From Massilia aquatica (lineage in GTDB: Bacteria > Pseudomonadota > Gammaproteobacteria > Burkholderiales > Burkholderiaceae_D): a stretch of 64,000 bases of DNA. Made by a program: the position numbers and the translations under genes. Location of the stretch: contig NZ_VVIW01000026.1 of NCBI RefSeq assembly GCF_011682045.1, positions 26,676 through 90,675 of the forward strand, read 5' to 3'. Of this stretch, positions 15,684-27,484 are shown one piece after another (positions within the stretch are counted from its first letter, which is position 1; every line of letters starts with the position of its first letter). The notes beneath the pieces were generated by a model. It was not told where the DNA came from. It saw only the letters and a program-made list of their open reading frames with translations, and ran no database searches.

Positions 15684-16772
15684 TTAACGGCCCGCCAGCG
15701 CCCGCGCCAGCAGTTCGACGCTGTCGCGCACGCGCTGATCGGGCAGGGCGGCGAGGTTCTCGCCGACGTACAGTTCCACCACACTGGACTCTGGCAGTGC
15801 GCCATGGGCGGCGCGGCCGAACAGCCATATCTGGTGCTCGCGCGCGATGCGGTCGCGGATCGCCAATGCCCGTTCGCGCGCCACCGGTAGGTGCAGGTGC
15901 AGCATGTTCGCCTGCGGACGCGCCGGATTGACGCCGATCGCAGGGTAGTCGCGCAGCACCTCGTACAGCCACTCGGTGCGGCGGAAGTAATGCGGCATGG
16001 CGGCCAGGCGCGCGTCGAACTGCATCGCCGCGGCCACCACGTAGGGCGAACGGTGGATCACATTGCCGCCTTCGCGCCGAAACCACTCGGCGGCGCGCTC
16101 GACGAACGCGCGGCGCCCGGCCAGCATGGCGCCACCGAGGCCGCCGATGCCCTTGTACAGCGACACATATACCGAATCGAAGCCGGCGGCGATCTCGCGC
16201 AGCGGGCGCTGGTAGCCGGCGGCCGCTTCCCACAGACGCGCGCCATCCATGTGCAGGTGCGCGTTGCGGGTGCGGCAGTGGGCCTTGATCGCTTCGAGCT
16301 CCTCCCAGGGTGGATTTTGTCCGCCGATTTCGCGCATCGGGATTTCCATGGCGACGGCGCCGAGCCGATCGGGAATGGCGCGCAGGTCCGCGCTCGACCA
16401 GGGGCGGTGCCGGTCGCCCGTCTGCAGCGCGTGGAAGTGCCCGAGCAGCTGGTAATTCGATTTTTCGTGCACGATGATGTGCGAGGTCGGATGGAGCGCG
16501 ACCAGGCGGCTGAAGCTGTCCTCGCAGGCCAGGCGCAGCGCGGTCACCTGGGCCATGGTCCCGCTGATGCAGAACACGGCCGCCTCCAGGCCGAGCAGGT
16601 CGGCGATTTTCTGCTCGAACGCCTCGATCAGCGCGCCGTTGCCGTAGACATCATGGGCGACGCGGTTATCCTCGCACCACGCGGCCATGGCGGCGAACAT
16701 CTGCGCCGGCGTGCGGGCCCGATGGCCCGGCAGTACCGTATGGCACTGTTGAAACAACTCCGCGTCCGTCAC
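15684..16772 (-). CDS. PLP-dependent beta-eliminating lyase, low-specificity threonine aldolase-like
   Basis: About 362 residues of fold-type I PLP enzyme. The conserved lysine region reads SLYKGIGGLGGAML, and HMDGARLWEAA carries the cofactor-binding Asp. Members cleave L-threonine or L-allo-threonine to glycine and acetaldehyde, but the substrate is not fixed by sequence. The start is taken as GTG 16772 (or 16775), preceded by GGAG. An in-frame ATG at 16850 would translate through an inserted repeat and is rejected. Confidence 0.8.
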   Translation of the reverse strand: MTDAELFQQCHTVLPGHRARTPAQMFAAMAAWCEDNRVAHDVYGNGALIEAFEQKIADLLGLEAAVFCISGTMAQVTALRLACEDSFSRLVALHPTSHIIVHEKSNYQLLGHFHALQTGDRHRPWSSADLRAIPDRLGAVAMEIPMREIGGQNPPWEELEAIKAHCRTRNAHLHMDGARLWEAAAGYQRPLREIAAGFDSVYVSLYKGIGGLGGAMLAGRRAFVERAAEWFRREGGNVIHRSPYVVAAAMQFDARLAAMPHYFRRTEWLYEVLRDYPAIGVNPARPQANMLHLHLPVARERALAIRDRIAREHQIWLFGRAAHGALPESSVVELYVGENLAALPDQRVRDSVELLARALAGR

Positions 16773-16788
16773 CACGTTCTCCAAATGG

Positions 16789-16821
16789 TTGCAAAACCGG
16801 GGTCTGTCCCCGGTTTTGCAA
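16789..16821. repeat. Perfect 14-bp inverted repeat (REP-like hairpin)
   Basis: TTGCAAAACCGGGG, a 5-base spacer, then its exact complement. It lies 14 bases upstream of the aldolase GTG start. Two 16-base direct repeats of CATCAACCGGGGTCAA type follow at 16829-16860. Sequences of the form GGGGTCTGTCCCC are typical of REP-type elements in beta- and gammaproteobacteria. Confidence 0.75.
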
Positions 16822-16848
16822 CAAAAAACATCAACCGGGGTCAACATC

Positions 16849-17034
16849 AACCGGGGTCAGAGCTTTAACTCGAAACATTGTTAAATCGGTGACCGGCTAC
16901 CTTGGCATCAACGTGCCGCAAACATCATCACTCCATGGCTGTCATCGCTCACGCGTCAGGAAGTTGTTCGTGTCATCCAAGGTCCAGGGCGGCAAAAATG
17001 TTAAAAGTTTCTGATTAAAGCTCTGACCCCGGTT
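16849..17034. mobile_element. 186-bp element with 20-bp terminal inverted repeats, REP/RAYT-type remnant
   Basis: AACCGGGGTCAGAGCTTTAA at 16849-16868 is repeated as its exact complement at 17015-17034. The inside contains a short open frame ending in ...GGKNVKSF just before the right repeat, which may be the degraded tail of a REP-associated transposase (inference). The GGGGTCAGAGC ends are known from mobile repeats in related genomes. The element lies between the aldolase and ABC exporter genes, next to the hairpin at 16789. Confidence 0.65.
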
Positions 17035-17046
17035 GTAGGAAGGTTC

Positions 17047-18897
17047 TTAAGCTACTTCGTGGGCGATGTGGACGTTGTGGAATTGCAGCGCGGCGAGGTT
17101 GGCGTAGATGCCGCCCAGCGCGACCAGCGAGGCGTGCGTGCCGGTTTCGACGATGCGGCCGTCTTCCATCACGATGATGCGGTCGGCCCGCTGCACCGTC
17201 GCCAGGCGGTGCGCAATGATGACCGTGGTGCGCCCGACCATCGCCGCTTCCAGCGCACTTTGCACCAGCCGCTCCGACTCGGCGTCCAGCGCGCTGGTCG
17301 CTTCGTCGAGCAGCAGCAGCGGCGGATTTTTGAGCAGGGCGCGCGCAATCGCAATCCGTTGCCGCTGTCCGCCCGACAGCCGTACCCCGCGCTCGCCCAG
17401 GAACGATTTGTACCCCTGCGGCAGGCGTTCGATGAATTCGTGGGCGGCGGCCATGCGCGCCGCCGCTATGACTTCGGCGTCGCTCGCGCCGGCGCGACCG
17501 TAGCGGATATTTTCCATGGCGTCGGCCGAGAAGATCACCGTGTCTTGCGGGACGATGCCGATGGCGTCGCGCAGGGTGTGCAGGTCGAGCCGCTTGATGT
17601 CGACGCCGTCCAGGGTGATGGTGCCGCTTTGCGGGTCGTAGAAACGCAGGAACAGCTGGAACAGGGTGGTCTTGCCGGCTCCCGAGGGGCCGACCACGGC
17701 CACCGTTTCGCCGGGCGCAATCGACAAGGTCAGGTGCCCCAGCGCCGCCGTCTCAGGCCGCGACGGGTACGAGAAGGTAACGTCGTTCAGCGCCAGCGCG
17801 GCGCCGCTGGCGGTGCGCGCCGGCAGGGTGACCGGCTTGGCCGGGTTTTGGATCGAAGACTGGACCGACAGCAGTTCGAGCAGGCGTTCGGTGGCGCCGG
17901 CGGCGCGCTGGGCTTCGCCCATCACTTCCGAGAGCGCGCCGATCGAGCCGGCCACGATCGAGGCGTACAGGATGAACTGGCCAAGGTCGCCGCCGGTCAT
18001 GGTCCCTTCCAGGACGGCGTGCGCGCCCAGCCACAGCACGAAAACGATGGTGCCGAAAACCAGCACGATGGCGAGCATGGTCAGCAGCGCGCGCGCGCGG
18101 ATGCGCCGCATGGCGGTGGCAAAGGCGCCTTCGACCGACTTGCCGAAGCGCGCCGATTCGATTTTTTCGTGCGTGAAGGCTTGCACGGTCGGCATGGCGT
18201 TGAGGATTTCTCCCGCCATGGCGGAGGCGTCGGCGATGCGGTCTTGCGAGTCGCGCGAGAGCTTGCGCACGCGCCGCCCGAACAGCACGATCGGCACGAT
18301 CACCGCCACCAGCAGCGCCAGGATGATGGAGGAGAGTTTGACGCTGGTCACGAACAGCATCACCAGGCCGCCCAAAAACAGCAGCACGTTACGCAGCGCC
18401 ATCGAGATGCTGGTGCCGACCACCGCCTGGATCAGGGTGGTGTCGGTGGTGATGCGCGAGAGGACTTCACCGGTTTGGGTGGTCTCGAAGAACTCGGGGC
18501 TCTGGTCCACCACGTGCTTGTAGACGGCGCTGCGGATGTCGGCGGTGACGCGTTCGCCCAGCCAGCTGACGATGAAAAAGCGCGCGGCGGTGGCCACGGC
18601 CAGCAGCGAGGCCACGCCGAACAGGGCCAGGAAGGTGGCGTCGACATGGCGGATGCTTTTGGCGCCGGCCGAGGCACCGAAACCGAGGTCGATCATCTGC
18701 TTGAAGGCGGCCGGAATGGCCAGGGTGGCGCCGGCGGCGAGCACCAGCGCGATGCCGGCCAGGAAAAACTGGCGGCGGTACGGACGCAGGAAGGGGAGCA
18801 GGCCCTTGAATGCGGCCAGGCTTCCTTTGCGGCTGGCGTCGGAGGCGTTGCTGTTGGTCGGGCTGTTGCTTGCGCTGCTGGTGGAGCTGTTGGTCAT
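17047..18897 (-). CDS. ABC exporter, fused membrane and ATPase domains (MsbA/LmrA type)
   Basis: 616 residues. After a Ser/Asn-rich N-terminus come six predicted membrane helices (about residues 40-330), then an ATPase domain with Walker A GPSGAGKTT, signature LSGGQRQR, Walker B LLLLDEATSALD and the H-loop IIAHRLATV. It should work as a homodimer in the inner membrane and export lipids, peptides or drugs. The substrate cannot be assigned. It is the last gene of a seven-gene minus-strand run, 26 bases behind the AttH-like gene. Confidence 0.9.
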   Translation of the reverse strand: MTNSSTSSASNSPTNSNASDASRKGSLAAFKGLLPFLRPYRRQFFLAGIALVLAAGATLAIPAAFKQMIDLGFGASAGAKSIRHVDATFLALFGVASLLAVATAARFFIVSWLGERVTADIRSAVYKHVVDQSPEFFETTQTGEVLSRITTDTTLIQAVVGTSISMALRNVLLFLGGLVMLFVTSVKLSSIILALLVAVIVPIVLFGRRVRKLSRDSQDRIADASAMAGEILNAMPTVQAFTHEKIESARFGKSVEGAFATAMRRIRARALLTMLAIVLVFGTIVFVLWLGAHAVLEGTMTGGDLGQFILYASIVAGSIGALSEVMGEAQRAAGATERLLELLSVQSSIQNPAKPVTLPARTASGAALALNDVTFSYPSRPETAALGHLTLSIAPGETVAVVGPSGAGKTTLFQLFLRFYDPQSGTITLDGVDIKRLDLHTLRDAIGIVPQDTVIFSADAMENIRYGRAGASDAEVIAAARMAAAHEFIERLPQGYKSFLGERGVRLSGGQRQRIAIARALLKNPPLLLLDEATSALDAESERLVQSALEAAMVGRTTVIIAHRLATVQRADRIIVMEDGRIVETGTHASLVALGGIYANLAALQFHNVHIAHEVA

Positions 18898-18923
18898 CGT
18901 GTCAGTGCTTCAGTGTTCGTTTT

Positions 18924-20006
18924 TTAAAATTTCATCGCACGGTCGTAACCGGTCATCTCGAGGTAGCCATGACCGGCTTGCACCCCGTCGCGCTTGATCG
19001 TCACCGCGCCTTCCCAGTACACGGCGCCGGTCGAGCGCCGCGAGTCAAGCTCCTGGTCTGGCTGCAGGGGGGTGATGTGCCATTGCGTGGCGCCGGTCGT
19101 GATGGTCGTCGCCACCGGGTAGACGGCTTTGGTGCGCGGCGACGTCCAGTGGGTCTGCGGCGTAAATACCACGTCGCCCGGCGCGTATTGCGTCACCTTG
19201 CCGGCCGCATCGCGCAGCGTCGCGTGCGCCCACAGTTTACCACCTTGTTTGCCGCGTATCTGGAAAGCCATCAGCGCCGAGCCGTCATCGAGGTTGGCGC
19301 CGACCCAATTCCAGCCCTGGGTGTCGGGCGGTAGCGCTTCGGTCGACCATTCGTGATCGAGCCAGGCGCGCCCTTCGACGCTGCGCGCGGCGCCCTTGCC
19401 GGCGCTGGCGGTGCCGCGTACCTTGAGCTGCGGCTCGCTGTAGTAGTAGCTCGCGTGGCGGCCCTCGGCGCTCTTGCGCGAGTAGCCTTGGTCGCCCTGC
19501 AGCAGCACCGGCTGGGTCGGCGCCAGCGACAGGTTCAGGTTCAGGTGCGGCGAGACAATGGTCACTTGGTAGGTGCCGTCGGCGCCGCGCACCATGCGCC
19601 AGTCGTCCAGTTTGAGGTCGGTGGTGCCGGTTTTGGCATACGCCAGGCCGAAGCCTTCGCGCACGGTGCGCTGGTCGTGCGCCAGCTTGCCGAGCGCCGG
19701 ATCGGACAGCGCGGCGTGGCCGATCACCAGCTGCTTCGGCGCGAACGCGCTCGGATTAGCCGCGTCATGCCCGGTGGCGCGCCGGAAGAACGTGACCTGG
19801 AAGCCCAGCGGCTTGCCATCGGCGGTATTGAGCCAGCCGGTGACGTACCACCATTCGGTCAGGTAGTCCGGGTGAGCGCCGTAATCGGCCGGGAACGACA
19901 GTGCTTTTCCGGGGGCGACCACGCCGAACACCGGCGGCGCGGCGTGGCTCGTCTGCGCCACCGCCAGCAACAGCGCAAGAATGCATTTCAATCCAACTCG
20001 TTTCAC
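18924..20006 (-). CDS. Secreted AttH/CrtC-family lipocalin-like protein
   Basis: 360 residues. The GTG at 20006 is chosen because GGAGG precedes it and it opens a clear signal peptide (VKRVGLKCILALLLAVAQTSHAA). The mature part has the family hallmarks LTEWWYVTGWL, GFQVTFFRR, ASYYYSEPQL and WLDHEWSTEAL, shared by AttH and hydroxyneurosporene hydratase-like proteins. Its start overlaps the stop of the upstream permease gene (GTGA), so the two are coupled. In known att-type clusters the AttH protein accompanies an FtsX-type transporter. The substrate is unknown. Confidence 0.82.
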   Translation of the reverse strand: MKRVGLKCILALLLAVAQTSHAAPPVFGVVAPGKALSFPADYGAHPDYLTEWWYVTGWLNTADGKPLGFQVTFFRRATGHDAANPSAFAPKQLVIGHAALSDPALGKLAHDQRTVREGFGLAYAKTGTTDLKLDDWRMVRGADGTYQVTIVSPHLNLNLSLAPTQPVLLQGDQGYSRKSAEGRHASYYYSEPQLKVRGTASAGKGAARSVEGRAWLDHEWSTEALPPDTQGWNWVGANLDDGSALMAFQIRGKQGGKLWAHATLRDAAGKVTQYAPGDVVFTPQTHWTSPRTKAVYPVATTITTGATQWHITPLQPDQELDSRRSTGAVYWEGAVTIKRDGVQAGHGYLEMTGYDRAMKF

Positions 20007-22543
20007 CAGTCCTCCCTGACTGCCCGAATCGGCCCGCCCGACAGGGCAAAGCGCCCCGACACCAGCGCCGTGACCACGGATGCGCCCAAGAGCACCGCGG
20101 CCACCGCGGCCACCAGCGGCCAGGGCACGTGCAGCTGCATCGACCAGTGGAACGACTGCGGGTTGACCACGTAAACCAGAATCGTGCTGATGATGAAGCC
20201 GAGGCCAAAGCCGCAGGCCACGCCCAGTGCGGTGAGGGCGCCGCCTTCCAGCGCGAGGATGCGCAGGATCTGCCCGCGCGTGACCCCGACGTGGCGCAGC
20301 ATGCCGAATTCCTTGGCGCGCGCCAGGGTCTGGGCCGAAAACGTGGCGGCCACGCCGGCCAGGCCGATGGCAATCGCAATCGCTTCGAGTACGTAGGTAA
20401 CCGCGAAGCTGCGGTCGAAAATGGTCATGCTGAGGGCGCGGATGTCGCCCGGCCTGGCGAAATCGAGCGCGCGGCCGAAGGGCAGGGCGCGTATCTGCTG
20501 CTCCAGCTGGTCGGCCGTGACGCCCTGCCTGACCCACATGGCGCTGTCGTTGACCTGGGCGTCGCCGGTGAGAAGCCGGTAGTCGGCCAGGCGCATCTGC
20601 ACGGAGCCGGCCTGAGTTGCGTAGTCGCGCCACACGCCGGCCACGAAAAACTCGCGCAGGCGGCCACCGAGCGGCATGCGCAGCGTGCCGCCGGCTTTGA
20701 GTCCGTACAAGTCGACCATCGCTTCCGAGACCCAGACCGGCACCGCGCCGGCCGGCACGGGTGCGCTCTCGCCGCGCAGCAGGAGCATGCGGCCCGGATC
20801 GAGCACGTCGATGTGGCGCGCCATGAGCAGCACGTCGGGGCGCGCCGGGTCGAGCGAGATCTGGCGCGAACGCAAAAAGTCGACCCGCGCCGCGCCCGGC
20901 AAGGCGCTCAGCGCGGCCTGCTCCGGGGGGCCGAGGCCGCCGGCGCTGCCGCCGCTGGCGATGCGCACGTACAGGTCGGCCGGCAGCAGTTGCACCAGCC
21001 AGTCGTCGAGCGAGACGCGAAAGCTCGAGACCATGATCGCCATCGCCACCATCAGGCTGAAACTGGCCAGTACGCCGCCCAGCGCAATGGCGGCCTGGCC
21101 GGAGGCGTTGGCCAGGCGCGCCATGGTCAGCGCCAGCACCGGATGGCGCGTATTGCGGCGCATCGCCACGCGGTTGACCAGTCCGAACAGCGAGGCGGCC
21201 AGGCGCGGCATCAGGCCGATCCCGCCGATCAGCAGCAGGCCGATGGCGGCGTAGCCGAACAGCGGCAGCTCGAACACGGGCGGCGCGAACGCCAGCGCGG
21301 CAGCGAGAACGATGCACAGCGCCGAGGGCCAGACGCGCGCCAGGCGCGCCAGCGCGACTTCGTCGGTGCCCGACTTGAGCGCCACCGCCAGCACCGCGCG
21401 CGAGGCTTCGACGGCGGGCGCCAGGCAGCCGAGCAAGGCCACGCCCAGGCCCAGGGCGAAGAACACCACGGCCGCCACCGGCGTGAACTGGACCGACGGG
21501 CGCGCACCGGCAAAGTAGCCGGCCCCGAGGTCGCCGCCGAAAAAATGCAGCGCGGTGGCGGCCAGCGCGTAGCCGGCGCCGATGCCGAGCAAGGCACCGA
21601 GCACGCCCAGGCTGGCGCCTTCGAGCAGGACCTGGCGCAGCAACTGGCCGCGTTCCACGCCCAGCACGCGCAGCAGCGCGAACTGGCTGCGGCGCCGGAT
21701 CACCGACAGCGCCTGGGTCGAAAACACCAGGAAGGCGCCGGTGAACAAGGCCACCAGCGCCAGCACCGTGAGGTTGACGCGGTAGGCCCGGCTCATGCCC
21801 TGGTTGCGGCTTTCGGCGTCGTCGTCATTCGGCTGGCCGACGTTGAAGCGCCCTGGAAAATCGCGTTCGAGTTCCCGCGCCAGATCGCGCTGGAACGACG
21901 GGCGGTCGACGCCGTCGCGCAGGCGCAGGTCGATGCGGGTGAGGGTGCCGATTTTGTTGAAGCGCCACTGGGCCGCGCCAATGTCCATCACGCCGATGCG
22001 CTGGCCGGGGCGCGCTTCCTGCAGGCCGCCGGCCACGCGCAGGGTGAAGTCGCGCGTGCCCGAGCGCAGCTGCACGGTGCCACCGCGCCTGATCTTGAGC
22101 CAGCTCATGGCGGCCGGCGACAGGAACACGGCGTCGTCGGCCATCATGTCGAGCATGTTCTCGCCGTCGGTGGCCGCCAGGAGGCCGGGCGAGACAAAAC
22201 CGGCGCGAAAGGCGTCCAGGCCGATGATTGTCAAGCTGCCCCGGGCGCCGGGCACGCCGGCGTTGAGGCTTAGTACCGGCGAGGCCACCGCCACCGCGCG
22301 GTGCCGGGCCAGGCGCGGGTAAATCGCTTCGTCGAAGCCGGTGTCGCGCGCGGACACCTGGATATCGGCCTGGCCCGACAAGCTCTTGACCGCTGCTGAA
22401 AATTCGTTGAAGGCGGAGGCGTTGATCAGGTGGATGGCAAAGCCCATCGCCACGCCGACCGCAATGGCGGCCACCGCGAGCAGGGCCCGCACCGGGTGCG
22501 CGCGCCATTCGCCGAACAGGAGCCAGCGGGACAGTGTCTTCAT
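20003..22543 (-). CDS. ABC transporter permease, FtsX/MacB family
   Basis: 846 residues starting at MKTLSRWLLFGEWRAHPVRA. One N-terminal membrane helix, a large periplasmic part, three helices, a second periplasmic part, and a final block of three helices with the FtsX pattern AKEFGMLRHVGVTRGQILRIL. This double-FtsX layout is that of lipoprotein or lipid-handling permeases of the Lol/Att type. Such permeases need a separate LolD-like ATPase, and none is encoded nearby, which is odd. It is 13 bases downstream of the DUF4124 gene and overlaps the AttH-like gene by 4 bases. Confidence 0.85.
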   Translation of the reverse strand: MKTLSRWLLFGEWRAHPVRALLAVAAIAVGVAMGFAIHLINASAFNEFSAAVKSLSGQADIQVSARDTGFDEAIYPRLARHRAVAVASPVLSLNAGVPGARGSLTIIGLDAFRAGFVSPGLLAATDGENMLDMMADDAVFLSPAAMSWLKIRRGGTVQLRSGTRDFTLRVAGGLQEARPGQRIGVMDIGAAQWRFNKIGTLTRIDLRLRDGVDRPSFQRDLARELERDFPGRFNVGQPNDDDAESRNQGMSRAYRVNLTVLALVALFTGAFLVFSTQALSVIRRRSQFALLRVLGVERGQLLRQVLLEGASLGVLGALLGIGAGYALAATALHFFGGDLGAGYFAGARPSVQFTPVAAVVFFALGLGVALLGCLAPAVEASRAVLAVALKSGTDEVALARLARVWPSALCIVLAAALAFAPPVFELPLFGYAAIGLLLIGGIGLMPRLAASLFGLVNRVAMRRNTRHPVLALTMARLANASGQAAIALGGVLASFSLMVAMAIMVSSFRVSLDDWLVQLLPADLYVRIASGGSAGGLGPPEQAALSALPGAARVDFLRSRQISLDPARPDVLLMARHIDVLDPGRMLLLRGESAPVPAGAVPVWVSEAMVDLYGLKAGGTLRMPLGGRLREFFVAGVWRDYATQAGSVQMRLADYRLLTGDAQVNDSAMWVRQGVTADQLEQQIRALPFGRALDFARPGDIRALSMTIFDRSFAVTYVLEAIAIAIGLAGVAATFSAQTLARAKEFGMLRHVGVTRGQILRILALEGGALTALGVACGFGLGFIISTILVYVVNPQSFHWSMQLHVPWPLVAAVAAVLLGASVVTALVSGRFALSGGPIRAVREDW

Positions 22544-22556
22544 CGTCGGGTCTTCA

Positions 22557-23009
22557 TCAACTGCACGCGGCGTCGACCGCCCGGGCCATGGCCTCGGCGT
22601 CGAGGTCGCGCTCGATCTTGCCTTGTCCGCCGACCCTGGCGGCTTCGGCGGCCAGGCGTTTTTGCTCTTTTTTCTGCTGTTGCTGCACCTTGACGCAATT
22701 GGCCTGACGCGTGGCGGCGCTGCGGTTGATGCGGGCGGCGTTGTGCGCGGCCTGCGCCTGTTTGGCCTCGCTGCCGGCGCGCTCCTTCTGCAATGCCGCC
22801 AGCACGGCCTTCTGCCGCTTGAGGGTGGCGGCGGCGTCCGCATCGGCGCCCTGCGCTTGAGGCATGGATTCGAGCTCGGTGGCGCGGCCTGCGGTGCACG
22901 GCTCGCTGCTGTAGGTAATCTTGCCGCCGGCCGTGCATTTATAGATGCTGTCGGCGTGTGCGGCGACGCAGAAGACGCTCAGCGCGAGGATGGTCAGGTG
23001 TCGTAACAT
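22557..23009 (-). CDS. DUF4124 domain protein, secreted
   Basis: 150 residues with a signal peptide (MLRHLTILALSVFCVAAHA) followed directly by the DUF4124 pattern: SIYKCTAGGKITYSSEPC. The rest is a long Ala/Gln/Lys-rich helix, probably coiled coil, ending in a cysteine. Function is unknown in the family, and a periplasmic location is expected. It lies in the operon between the FAD oxidase (12-base gap) and the permease (13-base gap). Confidence 0.8.
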   Translation of the reverse strand: MLRHLTILALSVFCVAAHADSIYKCTAGGKITYSSEPCTAGRATELESMPQAQGADADAAATLKRQKAVLAALQKERAGSEAKQAQAAHNAARINRSAATRQANCVKVQQQQKKEQKRLAAEAARVGGQGKIERDLDAEAMARAVDAACS

Positions 23010-23021
23010 GATGGTCTCCGG

Positions 23022-24454
<1,433 letters not shown>

Positions 24455-24458
<4 letters not shown>

Positions 24459-24859
24459 TTGGTCGACTTGGTGGAGTTCACTTTCTCCAGCAATTCCTTG
24501 GCCATTTTCTTCGCGGCTTTTTTATACGGACGCAGGTACAGCAGCGCGCAGGCGAAATAGACCAGCACGAGCACGATTTCGCCCATCGCCATAAAGCGCG
24601 ACACTTCCAGCTTGTCGCTCCAGGCGCGCACCACGCCTTCGGTGAAGTACAGCAAAATCACCATCGACGACCATTGCAGGGTATAAATATCGCGTTTGAT
24701 CACCCCGCCCAGGGGAATGAGCAGGGGCAAGACCTTGAGCGCGAGGATCCAGCTGCCGGGGCGCAAGGGCGCGACCAGGGTTTCCCAGGCCAGCAGCCAG
24801 GCGATCAGGATCACCAGGCTGGCAATGGCGCCGATATGAAAATACTTGGGTGGCTGCAT
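24455..24859 (-). CDS. DUF2069 family inner-membrane protein
   Basis: 134 residues with about four hydrophobic helices, including IGAIASLVILIAWLLAWETLV and IVLVLVYFACALLYLRPYKKA, and a Lys-rich cytoplasmic tail. DUF2069 proteins are commonly encoded beside wrbA, as here: the wrbA stop and this start codon are directly adjacent. Function is unknown. Confidence 0.85.
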
Positions 24860-25525
<666 letters not shown>

Positions 25526-25545
25526 TCACGCGTTTCTCAAGATAC

Positions 25546-26946
25546 ATGCTTTCAAAAACAGTCCATTCGATTTCCCGGTCCACCAGTGACATGATCAATA
25601 CCAGCGTCGACATGGTGCGCGGCCTGACCTGGGGCGAAGCGCGCGACCTGCTGCGTTTTGCCCGGCGCCGCCTGAACGAAGAAAAATTGCCGCAGGTGGC
25701 AGGCAGCCTCACGTTCACCAGCACCCTGGCGCTGGTGCCGCTCTTGACCATCGTGCTGGCGATTTTCACGACCTTTCCCGTCTTTAGCAGTTTCAGGGTG
25801 GCGCTGGAAGCGTACTTCGTCCAGACCCTGATGCCCAAGGCCATCGCCAATACCATTACCGGCAACCTGACCCAGTTCGCCAGCAAGGCCAAGAGCCTGT
25901 CGGCGGTGGGCGCGGTGGCGCTGGTGATGACCTCGGCGGCCATGATGAACATGATCGAGCGCGCCTTCAACCAGATCTGGCGGGTGCGCGAAGTGCGCCC
26001 GATCGCCCAGCGCGTGACCATTTACTGGGCGCTGGTCACGCTCGGCCCGCTGCTGTTCGGCCTGTCGCTAACCGCCACCTCGCAACTGTTCATGGCCACC
26101 AGCGCGCTGACCAGCGCTTCGCCCTTCTTCAGCGCACTGTTCTACACGGCCGCCTCGGTCGGGCTGACCACCGGCGCTTATACGCTGTTATATATGACGG
26201 TGCCGAACCGCTTCGTCGACTGGCGCGACGCGGTCTGGGGCGGCCTGGTGGCGGCGGTCGCCTTCGAGGTCGCCAAGCGCTTGTTCGCCATGTTCGTCAG
26301 CCAGTTTCCGACCTACGCGATCATTTATGGCGCGCTGGCGGCGCTGCCGCTGTTTTTGCTGTGGATTTACCTGTCGTGGATGATCACCCTGGTCGGCGCG
26401 ATCATCACCGCGGCGCTGCCGGTCGTCAAGTATGAGCGCTGGTGGTACGAGCCGGCGCCGGGCGGGGAGTTCGTGGACGCCATGGCGATCCTCAAAGTCT
26501 TGTATGGACGCGCCCGGACGAGCGACACGGCGCTGGTGTCGAGCGCGGCGATCCGCGCCCACACCCGCATCGGCTACGATGAAATGACCACCTTGCTCGA
26601 GCAGATGCTGGCCGTGGGCTGGGTCGGCCGGGTGCAGGCGAATGTGACCACGCGTTCGCGCTGGGGCAAGCGCGCCATCGAAAGCGCCGAAAACTGGGTA
26701 TTGCTGGTCAATGTGGACAAGCTCAAGCTGGCCGACGTGTACCGCCTGTTCGTGTTCGGACGCACCGCGATCGACGCGGCGGTGGCCATCGACCTCGATA
26801 AAGAATCTGAGCTCGACAAGAACTCGCCGCTGACGCTCGACGGCAGCGCGCTGGCGCGCCAGGTCGAGGTGGCGGTCGAGGAAGGCCTGGGGCAGAGCCT
26901 GGCGCAGCATTTTGCCGCGCCGCGTTTGCCTGCGGCGCGGGCGTGA
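25546..26946 (+). CDS. YihY/BrkB-family inner-membrane protein
   Basis: 466 residues. The N-terminal 290 residues hold six membrane helices with the family pattern AGSLTFTSTLALVPLLTIVLAI and FLLWIYLSWMITLVGAIITA. The C-terminal 170 residues are soluble and contain a winged-helix-like part (GYDEMTTLLEQMLAVGWVGRV). Once annotated as ribonuclease BN, but the family is a membrane protein of uncertain function. Divergent from wrbA. The start could also be one of two in-frame ATGs (residues 16 and 23). Confidence 0.85.
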   Translation: MLSKTVHSISRSTSDMINTSVDMVRGLTWGEARDLLRFARRRLNEEKLPQVAGSLTFTSTLALVPLLTIVLAIFTTFPVFSSFRVALEAYFVQTLMPKAIANTITGNLTQFASKAKSLSAVGAVALVMTSAAMMNMIERAFNQIWRVREVRPIAQRVTIYWALVTLGPLLFGLSLTATSQLFMATSALTSASPFFSALFYTAASVGLTTGAYTLLYMTVPNRFVDWRDAVWGGLVAAVAFEVAKRLFAMFVSQFPTYAIIYGALAALPLFLLWIYLSWMITLVGAIITAALPVVKYERWWYEPAPGGEFVDAMAILKVLYGRARTSDTALVSSAAIRAHTRIGYDEMTTLLEQMLAVGWVGRVQANVTTRSRWGKRAIESAENWVLLVNVDKLKLADVYRLFVFGRTAIDAAVAIDLDKESELDKNSPLTLDGSALARQVEVAVEEGLGQSLAQHFAAPRLPAARA

Positions 26947-27162
26947 GCAGGCCCGGGCTTGGTTTGTGCCGAGAGCGAATGGAGCTGGCTATGTGATGAG
27001 AGGGGGCGTAGGCAAGCAGCCAAAATTCGCGCCGTTCAGGGAACTTGTTGAGTAGCTGGGGCTCTAAATGGTTAGCTTTTGCTGACCATGCACGCCGGAT
27101 CTAATGGAGACGTCGTGAGATAATTGATCCCATACTGAAACACTTTATTTCTGGAGTTCGCC

Positions 27163-27447
27163 ATGTCCGACCTCACTTCGCTGGCGCTTGAACTTGATCG
27201 GGAAACACAGCGTCGGCTCAATCGCCTGGCTGAAGCGCGCCAACTATCGCCGCATTTGATGATGAATGAGGCGATTGCGCAGTATCTTGAACGCGAGGAA
27301 AAGACCGAAGTATTTCGGCAAGAAACGCTTGACTCATGGAATGAGTATCAGGCAACCGGGTTACACGTTACTGGTGAGGAAGTCATAGCATGGCTTGAGA
27401 CGTGGGGCGATGAGAACGAGCTACCCGCACCCGAGTGCCACAAGTGA
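27163..27447 (+). CDS. Ribbon-helix-helix antitoxin (ParD/CopG type)
   Basis: 94 residues. The N-terminus (SLALELDRETQRRLNRLAEA followed by a helix) fits a ribbon-helix-helix DNA-binding domain, and the acidic C-terminal part (VIAWLETWGDENE) fits a toxin-wrapping tail. It precedes a ParE-like toxin gene. Such antitoxins neutralise the toxin and repress their own promoter. Base composition is lower in GC than the flanking genes, consistent with mobility. Confidence 0.78.
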   Translation: MSDLTSLALELDRETQRRLNRLAEARQLSPHLMMNEAIAQYLEREEKTEVFRQETLDSWNEYQATGLHVTGEEVIAWLETWGDENELPAPECHK

Positions 27448-27484
27448 CGACGATTGCTGATGTCCTCGGGCACACAAAACGGGT

